From an uncultured Clostridia bacterium (GTDB taxonomy: Bacteria > Bacillota > Clostridia > Christensenellales > Borkfalkiaceae), in contig CALWCH010000017.1 of the NCBI GenBank assembly GCA_944376335.1, positions 1 through 34,759 of the forward strand: 34,759 nucleotides of DNA, in the 5' to 3' direction. This document shows positions 1-8,452 of the stretch, in pieces. Position 1 is the stretch's first letter. Every line of letters begins with the position of its first letter. The notes under the pieces were generated by a model. That model saw only the letters and a program-made list of their open reading frames with translations. It was not told the origin of the DNA and did not search any database. The translations under genes were made by a program, and so were the position numbers.

Positions 1-625
1 GCTCGGACGCAAACGGAATGACGAAGTCGTAGAAATCTGCCCGCGTGATGTCCTCGAAGTGGCAGCGCGGGCGGATGCCGTAGGAAAGCGCGCTCTTGAC
101 GATGCCGAGATACTTATCGAGCGCCTGTTTGCGCGTCAGGTGCATCTTCTTGAAGATGTGATAGTCCGAGCAACTGACGAGGATGCCCGTCTCCTTGACG
201 TCTGCCTGTTTGACGAGCTCGAAGTCGCGCTCGTCGGCGCGGATCCACGTCGTGATCTCGGGGAACTTGAGCCCCGTATCCTGGCAGGCGCGGAGAGCCT
301 CCTTGTCCTTCTTGGAATAGAGGAAGAACTCCGACTGCCTGACAAGCCCCTTGGGGCCGCCGAGGCGCGCCATGAGCTTATAAAGATCGACGATCTGCTT
401 GACCGTGAAGGGCGAGGTGGACTGCTGCCCGTCGCGGAAGGTGGTGTCCGTCATCCAGATCTCGTCGGGCATGTTCATGGGAACATGGCGGTGGTTGAAG
501 GCGATCTTGGGAATGGACTCGTAGTCGAAGAGCTCGCGATAGAGGTTGGGCTCGGCGACGTCCTGCAGCTGATACTTGTAGACGGTATCCTCCAAAAGGT
601 TTGACTTATCGTTGTAGATGATCAT
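1..625 (-). CDS. LeuA-like DRE-TIM metallolyase family protein (5' part, runs off the left edge)
   Basis: The N-terminal 208 or so residues are present and the gene continues past the window edge. The protein contains WMTDTTFRDGQQS near residue 50, the metal-binding D-T-T-x-R-D-G-x-Q signature of the isopropylmalate/homocitrate/citramalate synthase (DRE-TIM) superfamily. It continues with a TIM-barrel-like stretch including RQSEFFLYSKKD and IRPRCHFEDITRAD. The conserved N-terminal extension (KYQLQDVAEPNLYRELF) before the barrel resembles a Clostridia subgroup often annotated as 2-isopropylmalate synthase, but true LeuA proteins normally begin close to the DRDG motif. The substrate is therefore uncertain; an acyl-CoA/2-oxoacid condensation or related aldol cleavage is the family expectation. 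The ATG at 625 is preceded by CAGGAGGAAACGCGC, a strong ribosome binding site. It has its own promoter at 669-697. No leucine pathway neighbours are visible. Confidence 0.75.
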   Translation of the reverse strand, partial: MIIYNDKSNLLEDTVYKYQLQDVAEPNLYRELFDYESIPKIAFNHRHVPMNMPDEIWMTDTTFRDGQQSTSPFTVKQIVDLYKLMARLGGPKGLVRQSEFFLYSKKDKEALRACQDTGLKFPEITTWIRADERDFELVKQADVKETGILVSCSDYHIFKKMHLTRKQALDKYLGIVKSALSYGIRPRCHFEDITRADFYDFVIPFASE

Positions 626-668
626 GCGCGTTTCCTCCTGAAAACAAAATCTCGTAACGTTCCCTTTT

Positions 669-697
669 ATCGTACCAAGAAATGCAATTTTTGTCAA
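669..697 (-). promoter_or_regulatory. Sigma-A promoter of the LeuA-like gene
   Basis: On the minus strand TTGACA (692-697) is followed by a 17-bp spacer and TACGAT (669-674). The leader to the ATG at 625 is about 37 nt and carries an AGGAGG site. Confidence 0.7.
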
Positions 698-786
698 GCG
701 AAAGTGAGCTTATAACCACTTTTACGGGAAAACTCCCGCTTTTCGTGCATATTTTGATGAATAATTGTATATTAAGAGGGCGGAAA

Positions 787-812
787 GAAGAGAGGCACAA
801 TGCCTCTCCCCT
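787..812 (-). terminator. Possible terminator of the feo operon
   Basis: An 8-bp perfect stem, GAGAGGCA/TGCCTCTC with a 3-nt loop (790-808), lies 38 bp past the last feo gene. On the minus strand it is followed by TTCTTTCC, only a weak U-rich tract, so intrinsic termination is plausible but not certain. Confidence 0.4.
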
Positions 813-846
813 TTCCAAGATCTATGAAGATAACAGGATGGATGAA

Positions 847-1026
847 CTATTTTTTCTCCTCGCTCTTCTTCTTGTGTGCCGAGGCGCAGGCGGAACAGTT
901 AGAGCAGTCCGAGCAGCCGCAGTCACAGCCGCCCTTGCCCTGCTTCCTGCGGATGATGCGCCATGCGAACACGCCGATGACGAACGCCGCCGCGAGCACG
1001 ATGACGAGGATCTCATACCAGGTCAT
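847..1026 (-). CDS. FeoB-associated Cys-rich membrane protein
   Basis: This is a 59-residue protein. It has one N-terminal transmembrane helix (about residues 5-22, EILVIVLAAAFVIGVFAW), a basic turn (RIIRRKQGKGG), a cysteine cluster at about residues 34-47 (CDCGCSDCSNCSAC, six Cys) and a lysine-rich tail. This architecture matches the small Cys-rich membrane proteins encoded behind feoB in many Firmicutes; their exact role is unknown, and binding of iron or tuning of FeoB is only inferred. The start ATG (1024-1026) overlaps the feoB stop by 4 bp (ATGA), which strongly supports both the start choice and translational coupling. It is the last gene of the feoA-feoA-feoB operon. Confidence 0.85.
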   Translation of the reverse strand: MTWYEILVIVLAAAFVIGVFAWRIIRRKQGKGGCDCGCSDCSNCSACASAHKKKSEEKK

Positions 1027-3323
1027 GCATTCACCTTCTTCGCCTTGCCCTTACGGGGCGCCTCCCCCACGGGGTGCTTCTTGTTGTAGAGCACGATGGA
1101 GAGGATGACGATCGCCGCGGCTGCCGCAAAGATGAACACCGTCCACCACCAAGTACCGATGAGGTACACCGCCATGGAGACGACGTACGAGGTCGCCAGC
1201 CAGAAGACGAGCGTGCTCCCGAACTTGCCCTTGGGGAGCTCGGCTCTCGCCGTCGCCGTTGCGGCGAAGCAGGGGATGGTGGTCATGTTGAAGGCGATGA
1301 ACGCGATGAGCCCGGGGATGCCGATGCCCGTTGCGTCGATCATGGCCTGCACATAGGTGACGCCCGTCTCGTCCTCGGCAAGTGCCGCGCCCGAAATGCA
1401 GGCAGCCAGCGTTGCGAAGGTGGAGATGACGTTCTCCTTTGCGATGAGGCCTGTGACGGCAGCGACTGCGAACACCCAGCCCGCGTCGCCCAGCTGCGCG
1501 CCGAAGCCAACGGGAGTGAGGATGGGCTGCACCACTTTGCCGAAGTTTGCAAGGATACTCTCATCGATCTCCTCGTCCGCAAGGAAGCGGAGATCTGCCG
1601 AGAAGTGCGAGAGCACCCAGATGATGATGGTGGAAGCGAGGATGATGGTGAACGCCTTCTTCACGAAGTGCTTGGTCTTATCCCACAGGTGGATCATGAG
1701 GGAAGAGAACCGAGGCGCATGGTATGCAGGCAGCTCCATGATGAAGGGAGGTACATCGCCGCGCATGGTCGTCGAGCGCATGAGGATGACGCACACGATG
1801 GCGGTGATAATACCTAAAAGGTACATGCCGTAGGTGATGAGGTCGGCATTGCCGATGCCGAACTGCGCGACGATGGCACCCGCGACGCCCGTTAAGATGG
1901 GCAGCTTCGCGCCGCACGAGAAGAAGGGAATGACGCGGATGGTCGCCGTCCTCTCGTTGTCGTCGGCAAGCGTTCTCGTGTTGATGGTTGCGGGGATGGA
2001 GCAGCCGAAGCCCATGATCATGGGCATGAACGCTCTGCCCGAGAGGCCGAATCTGCGGAAGATCCTGTCGAGAATGAACGCGACACGCGCCATGTAGCCC
2101 GAGTCCTCCAAAATGGAGAAGAACAGGAAGAGGACGAGGATCCAAGGGAGGAAGGAAAGGACTGCGCCGATACCTTCGATGATACCGTTGTTGATGAACC
2201 CTGCGACCCAAGCGACGGGGATATTCTCCACCGCGCCCGAGATGAGCCCGAGGATCTCACCCACGATGATCTCATTCCACAAATTATTCAGGATACATCC
2301 CGGGGAGAACACGGTGCCGTCGTAGAAGCAGGCGAGCACTCTCGTGCCGAAGGCGTCGGGATCATACCCGAGGTCCTCGAGGGAGGGCATCCAGCCTTCG
2401 CCGAAGCCGTTCAAGTAAAGGAAGTTCTCCGAGAACGTGAGGTGGAACACCGCAAAGAGAATGACGATGAAGATGGGAATACCCCAAATGCGGTGGGTGA
2501 GCACCTTATCCGCCTTGTCGGAGCGGGTGAGTTTGGTCTTTTGATCCTTTTTGGTGAGGACGGACGAGAAATTCGCTGAGATGTACTTATAGCGCGCATC
2601 CGCCACGACGGCTTCGAGGTCGTCGCCGAACACGTCGTCCTTGAAGGTCGCCTTAAAGGCTTCCACCGTGGGAACGAGTGCGGGGTGCGCTTTGACTTCG
2701 AGCTCATCGAGCTCGGAGAGCTTGACCGCATGGAAGAGGGGCGCTTCGACGCCCTGCCCTTCGAGGGCAATGGAGACGTCGCCGATGAGGTGCGCGACGG
2801 GGCTGTCCTTTAGGACGGTGATCCCCTTTCTGGGCTGCTTGGACGCCTTGATGGCCCTGTCCATGAGCTCCTTGATGCCCGTGCCCTTGAGTGCCGAGAT
2901 GGTGACGACGGGGATGCCGATCTTGCGCTCGAGCGCGTCGGCGTCGATCTTGTCGCCGGACTTCTCCACGGCGTCCATCATGTTGAGGGCGATGACCATG
3001 GGTACATCGATCTCCATGAGCTGGGTCGTGAGATAGAGGTTGCGCTCCAAATTGGTCGCATCGACGATGTTGATGACGCAGTCGGGGCGCTCGTCCAAGA
3101 TAAAGTTACGCGAGATGACTTCTTCGGGCGTATAGGGCGAGAGCGAATAGATACCGGGCAGGTCGACGATGTCGACAGGCTCGGAGCCGCGCTTGTAGGT
3201 GCCCTCTCTCTTATCCACCGTGACGCCCGGCCAGTTGCCGACGTACGCCGTGGAACCGGTGAGGAGGTTGAAGAGCGTCGTCTTACCGCAGTTGGGGTTG
3301 CCCGCCAAAGCAAACTTCTTCAC
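1023..3323 (-). CDS. feoB: Ferrous iron transporter FeoB
   Basis: FeoB is a membrane GTPase-coupled Fe(II) importer. The protein has about 766 residues, normal for the family. The N-terminal G domain shows G1 GNPNCGKT (residues 8-15), G3 DLPG (54-57) and G4 NMMD (114-117). A helical spacer follows, then a C-terminal channel with two Gate-type regions and many hydrophobic segments (for example GCSIPATINTRT and IPCFAATATARAEL, which carry the conserved membrane Cys). An upstream in-frame ATG exists at 3347, but a GTG at 3323 has GGAGGTG at ideal spacing and overlaps the preceding feoA stop by 4 bp (GTGA), so I use GTG. At the 3' end its stop overlaps the next ATG by 4 bp. The FeoA proteins encoded upstream are the expected cytosolic partners. 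Confidence 0.95.
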   Translation of the reverse strand: MKKFALAGNPNCGKTTLFNLLTGSTAYVGNWPGVTVDKREGTYKRGSEPVDIVDLPGIYSLSPYTPEEVISRNFILDERPDCVINIVDATNLERNLYLTTQLMEIDVPMVIALNMMDAVEKSGDKIDADALERKIGIPVVTISALKGTGIKELMDRAIKASKQPRKGITVLKDSPVAHLIGDVSIALEGQGVEAPLFHAVKLSELDELEVKAHPALVPTVEAFKATFKDDVFGDDLEAVVADARYKYISANFSSVLTKKDQKTKLTRSDKADKVLTHRIWGIPIFIVILFAVFHLTFSENFLYLNGFGEGWMPSLEDLGYDPDAFGTRVLACFYDGTVFSPGCILNNLWNEIIVGEILGLISGAVENIPVAWVAGFINNGIIEGIGAVLSFLPWILVLFLFFSILEDSGYMARVAFILDRIFRRFGLSGRAFMPMIMGFGCSIPATINTRTLADDNERTATIRVIPFFSCGAKLPILTGVAGAIVAQFGIGNADLITYGMYLLGIITAIVCVILMRSTTMRGDVPPFIMELPAYHAPRFSSLMIHLWDKTKHFVKKAFTIILASTIIIWVLSHFSADLRFLADEEIDESILANFGKVVQPILTPVGFGAQLGDAGWVFAVAAVTGLIAKENVISTFATLAACISGAALAEDETGVTYVQAMIDATGIGIPGLIAFIAFNMTTIPCFAATATARAELPKGKFGSTLVFWLATSYVVSMAVYLIGTWWWTVFIFAAAAAIVILSIVLYNKKHPVGEAPRKGKAKKVNA

Positions 3324-3553
3324 TTCGTCACCTCCATCATCACGCAAGCCGCCTCCGTCTTGCGAAGGGTGAGTTCGTAGCCGCGGATGGTGACCTCAAG
3401 CGGGTCTCCGAGCGGCGCCTTCTTGCGGAGCAGGATCTCCGCACCGGGCGTCACGCCCATGTCGAAGAGCCTTCTCCTAGTTTTCCCTTCGCCCGAGACG
3501 GCGGTCACCCTGCCCGTCTCGCCGATGGAAAATTCGCTGAGAAACTTATTCAT
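3320..3553 (-). CDS. feoA: FeoA domain protein (second copy)
   Basis: This 77-residue SH3-like FeoA protein has the family pattern: SIGETGRVTAVSG near the N-terminus, then RRRLFDMGVTPGAEILLRKKAPLGDPLEVTIRGYELTLR split over residues 26-65 (the L-x-x-M-G-x-x-P-G core and the GDP-x-x-x-x-x-x-G-Y-x-L-x-L-R motif). FeoA acts in the cytosol with FeoB and is needed for Fe(II) uptake, probably by modulating the G domain. The start at 3553 is the Met directly before the conserved region; GGAGGT lies about 12 nt upstream, slightly far. The stop overlaps the feoB GTG start. The longer open frame reaching upstream to 3664 has no family similarity in its extension and I reject it. Confidence 0.92.
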   Translation of the reverse strand: MNKFLSEFSIGETGRVTAVSGEGKTRRRLFDMGVTPGAEILLRKKAPLGDPLEVTIRGYELTLRKTEAACVMMEVTK

Positions 3554-3597
3554 CTTAGTTTTTTCTACCTCCGTAATACGATCACTTCTCTCTATCG

Positions 3598-3810
3598 TTA
3601 CGCCACAAGAATGTGTGACGCAAGATCGCGGTCGATGGCAAGTTTGCCGTCCTTGACGATGCACACGAGGCTCCCCCCGTTCGAGGAGAACACGGTAACG
3701 TTGCCCCCCTCCATCATGCCGATGTCGGCAAGGTGCTTTTTGGTCTTTTCGTCGGAAAGAACCTTTACGATCTTCATTTCCTGCCCCAAGGGGGCGAGCA
3801 TCAAAGGCAT
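3598..3810 (-). CDS. feoA: FeoA domain protein (first copy)
   Basis: This 70-residue FeoA-family protein is the first gene of the iron operon. It has MPLMLAPLGQEMKIVKVLSD, then a shortened FeoA core (KKHLADIGMMEGGNVTVFSS) and a C-terminal KLAIDRDLASHILV that corresponds to the usual G-x-x-L-A-L-x-x-x-x-A-x-x-I-x-V end. It is more divergent than the second copy and lacks the GDP motif. Two FeoA proteins in front of one FeoB is a common Clostridia arrangement, but the division of labour is not known. AAGGAGAAACC precedes the ATG at 3810. The palindrome at 3827-3852 lies just upstream of this ribosome binding site. Confidence 0.9.
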   Translation of the reverse strand: MPLMLAPLGQEMKIVKVLSDEKTKKHLADIGMMEGGNVTVFSSNGGSLVCIVKDGKLAIDRDLASHILVA

Positions 3811-3826
3811 GGTTTCTCCTTCCTTT

Positions 3827-3852
3827 GTTGAGTTAGCATATGCGAACTCAAC
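3827..3852 (-). promoter_or_regulatory. 26-bp palindrome in the feo leader, candidate iron-regulator operator
   Basis: Arms GTTGAGTT and AACTCAAC are perfect complements around a central GCATATGC that is itself palindromic; only the one base pair flanking the centre mismatches. The symmetry, length and position in front of feoA fit a DtxR/MntR-family (iron-dependent repressor) site better than a terminator, since no U-run follows. It sits 17 bp before the feoA start codon and about 30-60 nt downstream of the predicted transcription start. The identity of the regulator is inference. Confidence 0.6.
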
Positions 3853-3891
3853 GTCTTAAAAAAATGTTATCTTCTCTTGATTTGCGGATTT

Positions 3892-3920
3892 ATTATAGCA
3901 CACACCCCTCCCCTTGTCAA
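3892..3920 (-). promoter_or_regulatory. Consensus sigma-A promoter of the feo operon
   Basis: Minus strand TTGACA (3915-3920), 17-bp spacer, TATAAT (3892-3897), with TGC directly before the -10. This is a perfect consensus promoter, which suggests strong expression unless repressed. The leader to feoA is about 75 nt. Confidence 0.8.
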
Positions 3921-3941
3921 ACGTTTAAACGCCCTTCGGAC

Positions 3942-3971
3942 AAAAAAGTTCGCTACTGCGAACCTTTTTTT
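3942..3971. terminator. Bidirectional terminator between xfp and the feo operon
   Basis: A 6-bp stem GTTCGC/GCGAAC with a TACT loop is flanked by a run of A on one side and a run of T on the other (AAAAAA before, TTTTTTT after), so it can act on both strands. For the minus strand it is a second stop for xfp transcripts before the feo promoter. Confidence 0.6.
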
Positions 3972-4003
3972 CGCTGTTTCGCCCCGTTTTTCGGGCTTGA
4001 AAG

Positions 4004-4040
4004 CAAAAAGGAAACGGGACCCGCGAGCGGATCCCGTTCC
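4004..4040 (-). terminator. Intrinsic terminator of xfp
   Basis: Minus strand hairpin with arms GGAACGGGA and TCCCGTTTCC plus inner CCGC/GCGG pairs, followed by TTTTTG. It lies about 55 bp past the xfp stop codon. Confidence 0.75.
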
Positions 4041-4093
4041 GTTGAACTTTTATCGGGTTGGCGGAGTGTAGAAAGCCGCTTCCGATTTTAGCA

Positions 4094-6514
4094 TTACTTG
4101 TTGTCCTCGGGCGTGTGCCACTTCCAGTTCTGGATCTCGGGCAGGTCTTCGCCGTACTCGGCGATGTAGTTCCTGTGCTCGACCAACTTGTCGTTCATCA
4201 TCTGAACGAGGAAGGAGCCCTTGTTGCCCAGCTGAGGCAGGCACATCATCGCCTCGCGGACGAGGTGGAAGCGGTCGATATGGTTCTGAACGCGCATATC
4301 GAAGCCCGTGGTGATGGTGCCCTCCTCCATATAGCCGAACACCTTGATGTTGCGGTTATGGCGGGTGTAGGTGAGCTCGTGGATGAGCTTGGGATAGCCG
4401 TGATACACGAAGATGACGGGCTTATCCTTGGTGAAGATGGCGTCGAACGCGCTGTCACGCAGGCCGTGAGGATGATTCTCGTGCGAGTCGAGCTTCATGA
4501 GGTCGACGACGTTGACGAAGCGGATCTTGAGATCGGGCATGTAGTCGCGCAGGATGGTCGTTGCAGCGAGCGCCTCGACGGTGGGCGTGTCGCCGCAGCA
4601 TGCCATGACGAGGTCGGGCTCTTCGCCCGCATCGTTACTTGCCCAAGGCCATACGCCGATACCCTGCGTGCAGTGCTTGACCGCCTGGTCCATCGTCAGC
4701 CACTGATAGGTGGGGTGCTTGCTTGCCACGATGACGTTGATATAGCCCTTACTCTTGACGCAGTGGTCGAAGCAGGAGAGCAGGCAGTTGGTATCCGGCG
4801 GCAGATAGCAGCGGATGACGTCTGCCTTCTTGCAGGTGACGTGGTCGAGGAAGCCGGGGTCCTGATGCGTGAAGCCGTTGTGGTCCTGCTGCCAGACGTT
4901 GGACGTCAAGATAAGGTTCAAAGACGAGATGTCCTGTCTCCAAGGAAGCTCGTTGGTGACCTTCAGCCACTTTGCGTGCTGGGAGACCATCGAGTCGACG
5001 ATACGGATGAAGGACTCATAGGACGCGAAGAAGCCGTGGCGGCCGGTGAGGATATAGCCCTCGAGCCAGCCCTCGCACATGTGCTCGGAAAGATATGCGT
5101 CCATGATGCGGCCCTCGGGCGCGACGTTGTCGTCTGCGACATACACGCAGTCCTCGGGGCACGCCTCGTCGTAGATCTTCGCCTCGAAGGGACGGGAAGA
5201 TTCCTCGAATGCCGCATACATGCGGTTGGACATCGTCTCATCCGGCCCGAAGATGCGGAAGTTGCGGCTGTCCTTATTGAGCTTGAGAACGTCGCGGATA
5301 TAGCTGCCCAGAACGAGCATATCCTGCGCCTTGACGGTGCCGGGAGCCGACATCTCCACGCCGTACTTGGTGAAGTCGGGAAGGCGGAGGTCCTTTAAGA
5401 GCTTGCCGCCGTTGGTGTGCGGGTTGGCGCTGATGCGGTGGTCGCCCGTGGGAGCGAGCGCCTTGAGCTCGGGCTTGAGCTTGTAGTCCTCGGTGAAGAG
5501 TTCCTCGGGGCGGTAAGAGAGCAGCCAGTCCTTGAGCAGGTCGAGGTGCTCGGGCTTGTCCATCGTGATGGGCACCTGATGCGCACGGTAGCTGCCTTCG
5601 ATGTGCTTGCCGTCGACGACCTTGGGGCCCGTCCAGCCCTTGGGGGTGCGGAGGACGATCATCGGCCAGAACGGGCGCTCCACGACGCCCTCTTCGCGCG
5701 CCTTGCGCTGGATCTCTTTGATTTCCTTGATGCACTTGTCGAGCGTCTCCGCCATCTTCCTATGCATTGCCATGGGCTCGTCGCCCTCGACGAAGTAGGG
5801 CTTCCAGCCGCAGCCGTGGAAGAAGCTGCGCACTTCCTCCTTGGAGATACGCGCGAACACGGTGGGGTTGTTGATCTTGAAGCCGTTGAGGTGCATGATG
5901 GGCAGCACGGCGCCGTCCGTGACGGGATTCAAGAACTTGTTGGAGTGCCATGCCGTTGCGAGGGGGCCGGTCTCTGCCTCGCCGTCGCCGACGATGGTCG
6001 CCGCGATGAGGCCGGGGTTGTCGAACACGGCGCCGAACGCGTGGGCGAGCGAATAGCCGAGCTCACCGCCCTCGTTGATGGAACCGGGGGTCTCGGGCGC
6101 GACGTGGGACGAGATGCCGCCCGGGAAGGAGAACTGTTTGCAAAGTCTCGTCATGCCCTCTTCGTCCTCGGAGACGTTGGGGTAAACTTCGCTGTACGTT
6201 CCTTCGAGATAGGAATTGGCGACGAAGAAGTTGCCGCCGTGGCCGGGGCCGGAGAGAAGGATGAGGTCAAGGTCAAACTTCTTGATGACGCGGTTGAGGT
6301 GGACATAGATGAAGTTCTGCCCGGGCACGGTACCCCAGTGGCCGACGATCTTCTTCTTCACCTGATCGCGCGTCAAGGGTTCCCTGAGGAGCGGGTTCTT
6401 AAGCATGTAGAGCTGTGCCGCCGCGAGGTAGTTTGCCGCGCGCCAGTACGCATCCATCTTCTTAAGGTACTCTTCCGTCAGGGGCTTCTTTTCGGGACAA
6501 TCGTTGCTGCTCAT
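4094..6514 (-). CDS. xfp: Xylulose-5-phosphate/fructose-6-phosphate phosphoketolase
   Basis: Thiamine-diphosphate enzyme that splits xylulose-5-phosphate (and often fructose-6-phosphate) with phosphate to acetyl-phosphate plus glyceraldehyde-3-phosphate (or erythrose-4-phosphate). At 806 residues it has the usual family length. Visible signatures are SGPGHGG (about residues 88-94), the motif [20 protein letters not shown] split over 143-162, the TPP-binding [19 protein letters not shown] (176-194), and the C-terminal [10 protein letters not shown] and HPHGL regions. The ATG at 6514 has AGGAGGAG upstream. It is monocistronic, with its own consensus promoter and tandem terminators, and no pentose genes adjoin it. 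It implies acetate and ATP formation from pentoses or hexose phosphates through acetate kinase encoded elsewhere. Confidence 0.96.
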   Translation of the reverse strand: MSSNDCPEKKPLTEEYLKKMDAYWRAANYLAAAQLYMLKNPLLREPLTRDQVKKKIVGHWGTVPGQNFIYVHLNRVIKKFDLDLILLSGPGHGGNFFVANSYLEGTYSEVYPNVSEDEEGMTRLCKQFSFPGGISSHVAPETPGSINEGGELGYSLAHAFGAVFDNPGLIAATIVGDGEAETGPLATAWHSNKFLNPVTDGAVLPIMHLNGFKINNPTVFARISKEEVRSFFHGCGWKPYFVEGDEPMAMHRKMAETLDKCIKEIKEIQRKAREEGVVERPFWPMIVLRTPKGWTGPKVVDGKHIEGSYRAHQVPITMDKPEHLDLLKDWLLSYRPEELFTEDYKLKPELKALAPTGDHRISANPHTNGGKLLKDLRLPDFTKYGVEMSAPGTVKAQDMLVLGSYIRDVLKLNKDSRNFRIFGPDETMSNRMYAAFEESSRPFEAKIYDEACPEDCVYVADDNVAPEGRIMDAYLSEHMCEGWLEGYILTGRHGFFASYESFIRIVDSMVSQHAKWLKVTNELPWRQDISSLNLILTSNVWQQDHNGFTHQDPGFLDHVTCKKADVIRCYLPPDTNCLLSCFDHCVKSKGYINVIVASKHPTYQWLTMDQAVKHCTQGIGVWPWASNDAGEEPDLVMACCGDTPTVEALAATTILRDYMPDLKIRFVNVVDLMKLDSHENHPHGLRDSAFDAIFTKDKPVIFVYHGYPKLIHELTYTRHNRNIKVFGYMEEGTITTGFDMRVQNHIDRFHLVREAMMCLPQLGNKGSFLVQMMNDKLVEHRNYIAEYGEDLPEIQNWKWHTPEDNK

Positions 6515-6569
6515 GAAAAAAACTCCTCCTGATATTGCAATTGTGGGATGTCTCCCCTATTTAGGAAAT

Positions 6570-6598
6570 ATTATATACGAAGTTTTTGCGAATGTCAA
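6570..6598 (-). promoter_or_regulatory. Consensus sigma-A promoter of xfp
   Basis: Minus strand TTGACA (6593-6598), 17-bp spacer, TATAAT (6570-6575). The leader is about 50 nt and ends in a strong AGGAGGAG site. Confidence 0.8.
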
Positions 6599-6854
6599 TA
6601 GCTGCCCGCAAAAATACCGCCCGTTTTACGGAAATTTTACAACCTTCGCGGCGATTTTCGCAAAAATCGTCCCCCGCCGCGGAAGCCCTCCCCCGATTTT
6701 GGAGATTTTTGCAGCCTTGCCCCTCCCCCGCCGCCCGATTTTGCCCCCGTTTTTTTGACCCCCGTGAAAATTCCGTTCATTTTCACATTTCTTTCACAAC
6801 TCAAATATTGCCCCCGAATACCCGTTGATGCCAAAATCAAGCAAAAACGCCCGC

Positions 6855-7042
6855 CAACCGACGAGCGTTTAGAAATGATTGCCGCGAGCAACACCACGCT
6901 TTTCCGTAGCCAATTCAACAGACAGGCGTTATCAAAATAAACTCCCGCAAGCAAAACAACGCTTTTGCGCGCTCCCGAACAGGCGTTCCCTAAAATTATT
7001 CTGCAAGCAAAACCACGCTTTTGCGCAGCAGGACCCAATTTG
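6855..7042. repeat. Interspersed repeat family, cluster 1 (three diverged copies)
   Basis: Three head-to-tail units (about 6855-6914, 6915-6976, 6977-7042) each contain an AGGCGTT-like start, an AAAAT(G/A)A stretch, then (C/G)GCAAGCAAAACCACGC and TTTTGCGCAGCAGGACCC or diverged forms of these. The third unit is closest to the two copies at 8760-9005. No terminal inverted repeats or coding capacity are seen. Confidence 0.75.
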
Positions 7043-7230
7043 CCCGATACCTCGGGCTTATTGTCTTTGAGAACAAAGCAGTGCGCGGGCGACGGGAGCA
7101 GAGAGATGTTGATACTCCACCCCTCACGGAACTTATTTTGCGCAGCAAAAGAAGTTCGTGAACTCTCTTTTTGGGGTGGGCGGGCGGGAATTATAATAAT
7201 GGCGCAAGAAGGCTGCGCCTTCGCCAGCGC

Positions 7231-7416
7231 ACCCAATTTGCGTATGCTTACGCTTATGGGGGAAAGAGTGAATTTGCGCGAGCTAAATTGAAAGCCCCTA
7301 AATTTCGCGCAAAGAGAGAAAACGAGCCGCCGAGCGTAAAACGCAAGGCGGCGGTGTTTTTCCTCAACCTCACGGCAAAGATTTTTGCCTTCGCAAAAAG
7401 ATTTGCGTGAACTTTT
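7231..7416. repeat. 3'-flank segment shared with the full-length guaA gene (copy A)
   Basis: From ACCCAATTTGCGTATGCT up to the TTCATTCCCATTCAATCG that encodes the TIEWE C-terminus of the adjacent gene, this segment matches 8953-9137 with few changes over its first 110 bases and more changes near the stop codon. It includes the terminator hairpin of the short GMP synthase gene. Confidence 0.8.
7317..7362 (-). terminator. Terminator of the short GMP synthase gene
   Basis: Stem GCCGCC/GGCGGC (7326-7331 with 7347-7352) with an inner CGT/ACG pair. It is flanked by A-rich and T-rich runs, so it could work on both strands. It sits about 65 bp past the stop codon of the minus-strand gene. Confidence 0.6.
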
Positions 7417-8394
7417 TCATTCCCATTCAATCGTCCCCGTGGGTTTCGGGGTGAGGTCATAGCACACGCGGTTGACGCCCTTCACCTCCGCCGTGATGCG
7501 CGCGGTGATGTGCTGCAAAAGGGCAAACGGCACGTCCTCCACCGTGGCAGTCATGGCGTCCTTCGTGTTGACGGCGCGGATGATGACGGACCACTCAAAG
7601 GAGCGCTTGCCCTCCTTCACGCCAACCGACTTGAAGTCGGGCACGATGGTAAAGTACTGCCACACCTTGCCCTCGAGCCCGTTCTTTTGGAACTCTTCGC
7701 GGAGAATGGCGTCCGACTCTCTGACCGCCTCCAGCCTGTCTCTCGTAATGGCGCCAAGGCAGCGAACGCCGAGGCCTGGGCCGGGGAAGGGCTGGCGGTA
7801 GACCATCCCGTCGGGAAGCCCCAGCGCCTTGCCGACGACGCGCACCTCATCCTTAAAGAGGAATTTTAATGGCTCGACAAGCTCAAACTGAAGGTCCTCC
7901 GGAAGCCCGCCCACGTTGTGGTGCGCCTTGACGGGCCCGCTCTCGAGGATATCGGGATAGATGGTGCCCTGCGCGAGGAATTCGATGCCGTCGAGCTTTC
8001 TCGCCTCTTCCTCAAACACGCGGATGAACTCCGCGCCGATGATCTTGCGCTTTTTCTCGGGCTCTTCAACGCCCGCGAGCTTATCGAGGAAGCGGTCGAC
8101 GGCGTCCACATAGACGAGGTTGGCGTCCATCTGATGGCGGAACACTTCGATGACCTGCTCGGGCTCGCCCTTTCGAAGAAGGCCGTGGTTGACGTGCACA
8201 CACACGAGCTGCTTGCCGATCGCCTTGATGAGAAGGGCGGCGACGACGGAGGAATCTACCCCGCCCGAGAGGGCTAAAAGCACCTTCTTCTCCCCCACCT
8301 GCGCCCTGAGGGCTGCTACCTGTTCTGCGATAAACGCCTCTGCAAGCGCCTCGGTCGTGATGCGCTCCATGCTTTCCGGTCTGACATTGCTCAT
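7417..8394 (-). CDS. GMP synthase, ATP-pyrophosphatase and dimerisation domains only
   Basis: This 325-residue protein corresponds to the C-terminal two thirds of GuaA. The P-loop SGGVDSS is at residues 43-49, followed by family motifs [54 protein letters not shown] and the C-terminal TGTIEWE. The class I glutaminase domain (Cys-His-Glu triad) is absent and the gene starts cleanly with MSNVRPESM behind AAGGAGAATTTT, so this is not a truncation at the window edge. Such proteins (like archaeal GuaA-B) aminate XMP with free ammonia or with a separate amidotransferase subunit; none is encoded nearby. It has its own consensus promoter. It shares many motifs with the full-length guaA product at 9138-10673 but is clearly diverged. 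A longer in-frame start at 8430 lacks a ribosome binding site. Confidence 0.88.
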   Translation of the reverse strand: MSNVRPESMERITTEALAEAFIAEQVAALRAQVGEKKVLLALSGGVDSSVVAALLIKAIGKQLVCVHVNHGLLRKGEPEQVIEVFRHQMDANLVYVDAVDRFLDKLAGVEEPEKKRKIIGAEFIRVFEEEARKLDGIEFLAQGTIYPDILESGPVKAHHNVGGLPEDLQFELVEPLKFLFKDEVRVVGKALGLPDGMVYRQPFPGPGLGVRCLGAITRDRLEAVRESDAILREEFQKNGLEGKVWQYFTIVPDFKSVGVKEGKRSFEWSVIIRAVNTKDAMTATVEDVPFALLQHITARITAEVKGVNRVCYDLTPKPTGTIEWE

Positions 8395-8452
8395 AAAATT
8401 CTCCTTGATCAAATAACGTGTTCCCCGCATCGCGCGGGCATAATCCTTAATT

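Larger units (their letters stand above)
6599..7416. other. Long non-coding interval with repeats between xfp and the short GMP synthase gene
   Basis: No credible gene is visible in these 818 bp. 6600-6780 is a C-rich, low-complexity stretch. 6855-7042 holds three diverged copies of a roughly 60-bp repeat, 7043-7230 contains several short hairpins (for example an imperfect CACGGAACTT/AAGTTCGTG pair, and GGCGCA/TGCGCC), and 7231-7416 is a segment shared with the 3' flank of guaA. Open frames across it, up to 199 codons on the minus strand, are translations of repeat sequence and lack ribosome binding sites and recognisable domains. Confidence 0.7.

Noticed and set aside
59-604. Plus-strand open frame of 181 codons
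   Set aside because: It is the antisense shadow of the LeuA-like gene; the minus strand has the DTTFRDGQQ motif, a ribosome binding site and a promoter.
4058-6532. Long plus-strand open frames opposite xfp (446 and 371 codons)
   Set aside because: High GC codon bias removes stops on the antisense strand; their translations are Val/Leu/Asp/Glu/His-rich without domains, while the minus strand is an intact phosphoketolase.
6855-7042. Possible CRISPR-like array
   Set aside because: Units are diverged and directly abutting, with no constant repeat, no unique spacers of fixed length and no cas genes.
6637-7236. Minus-strand frame of 199 codons in the xfp-GMP synthase gap
   Set aside because: It translates repeat units (LGPAAQKRGFAC recurs in other repeat copies), lacks a ribosome binding site and covers C-rich low-complexity DNA.
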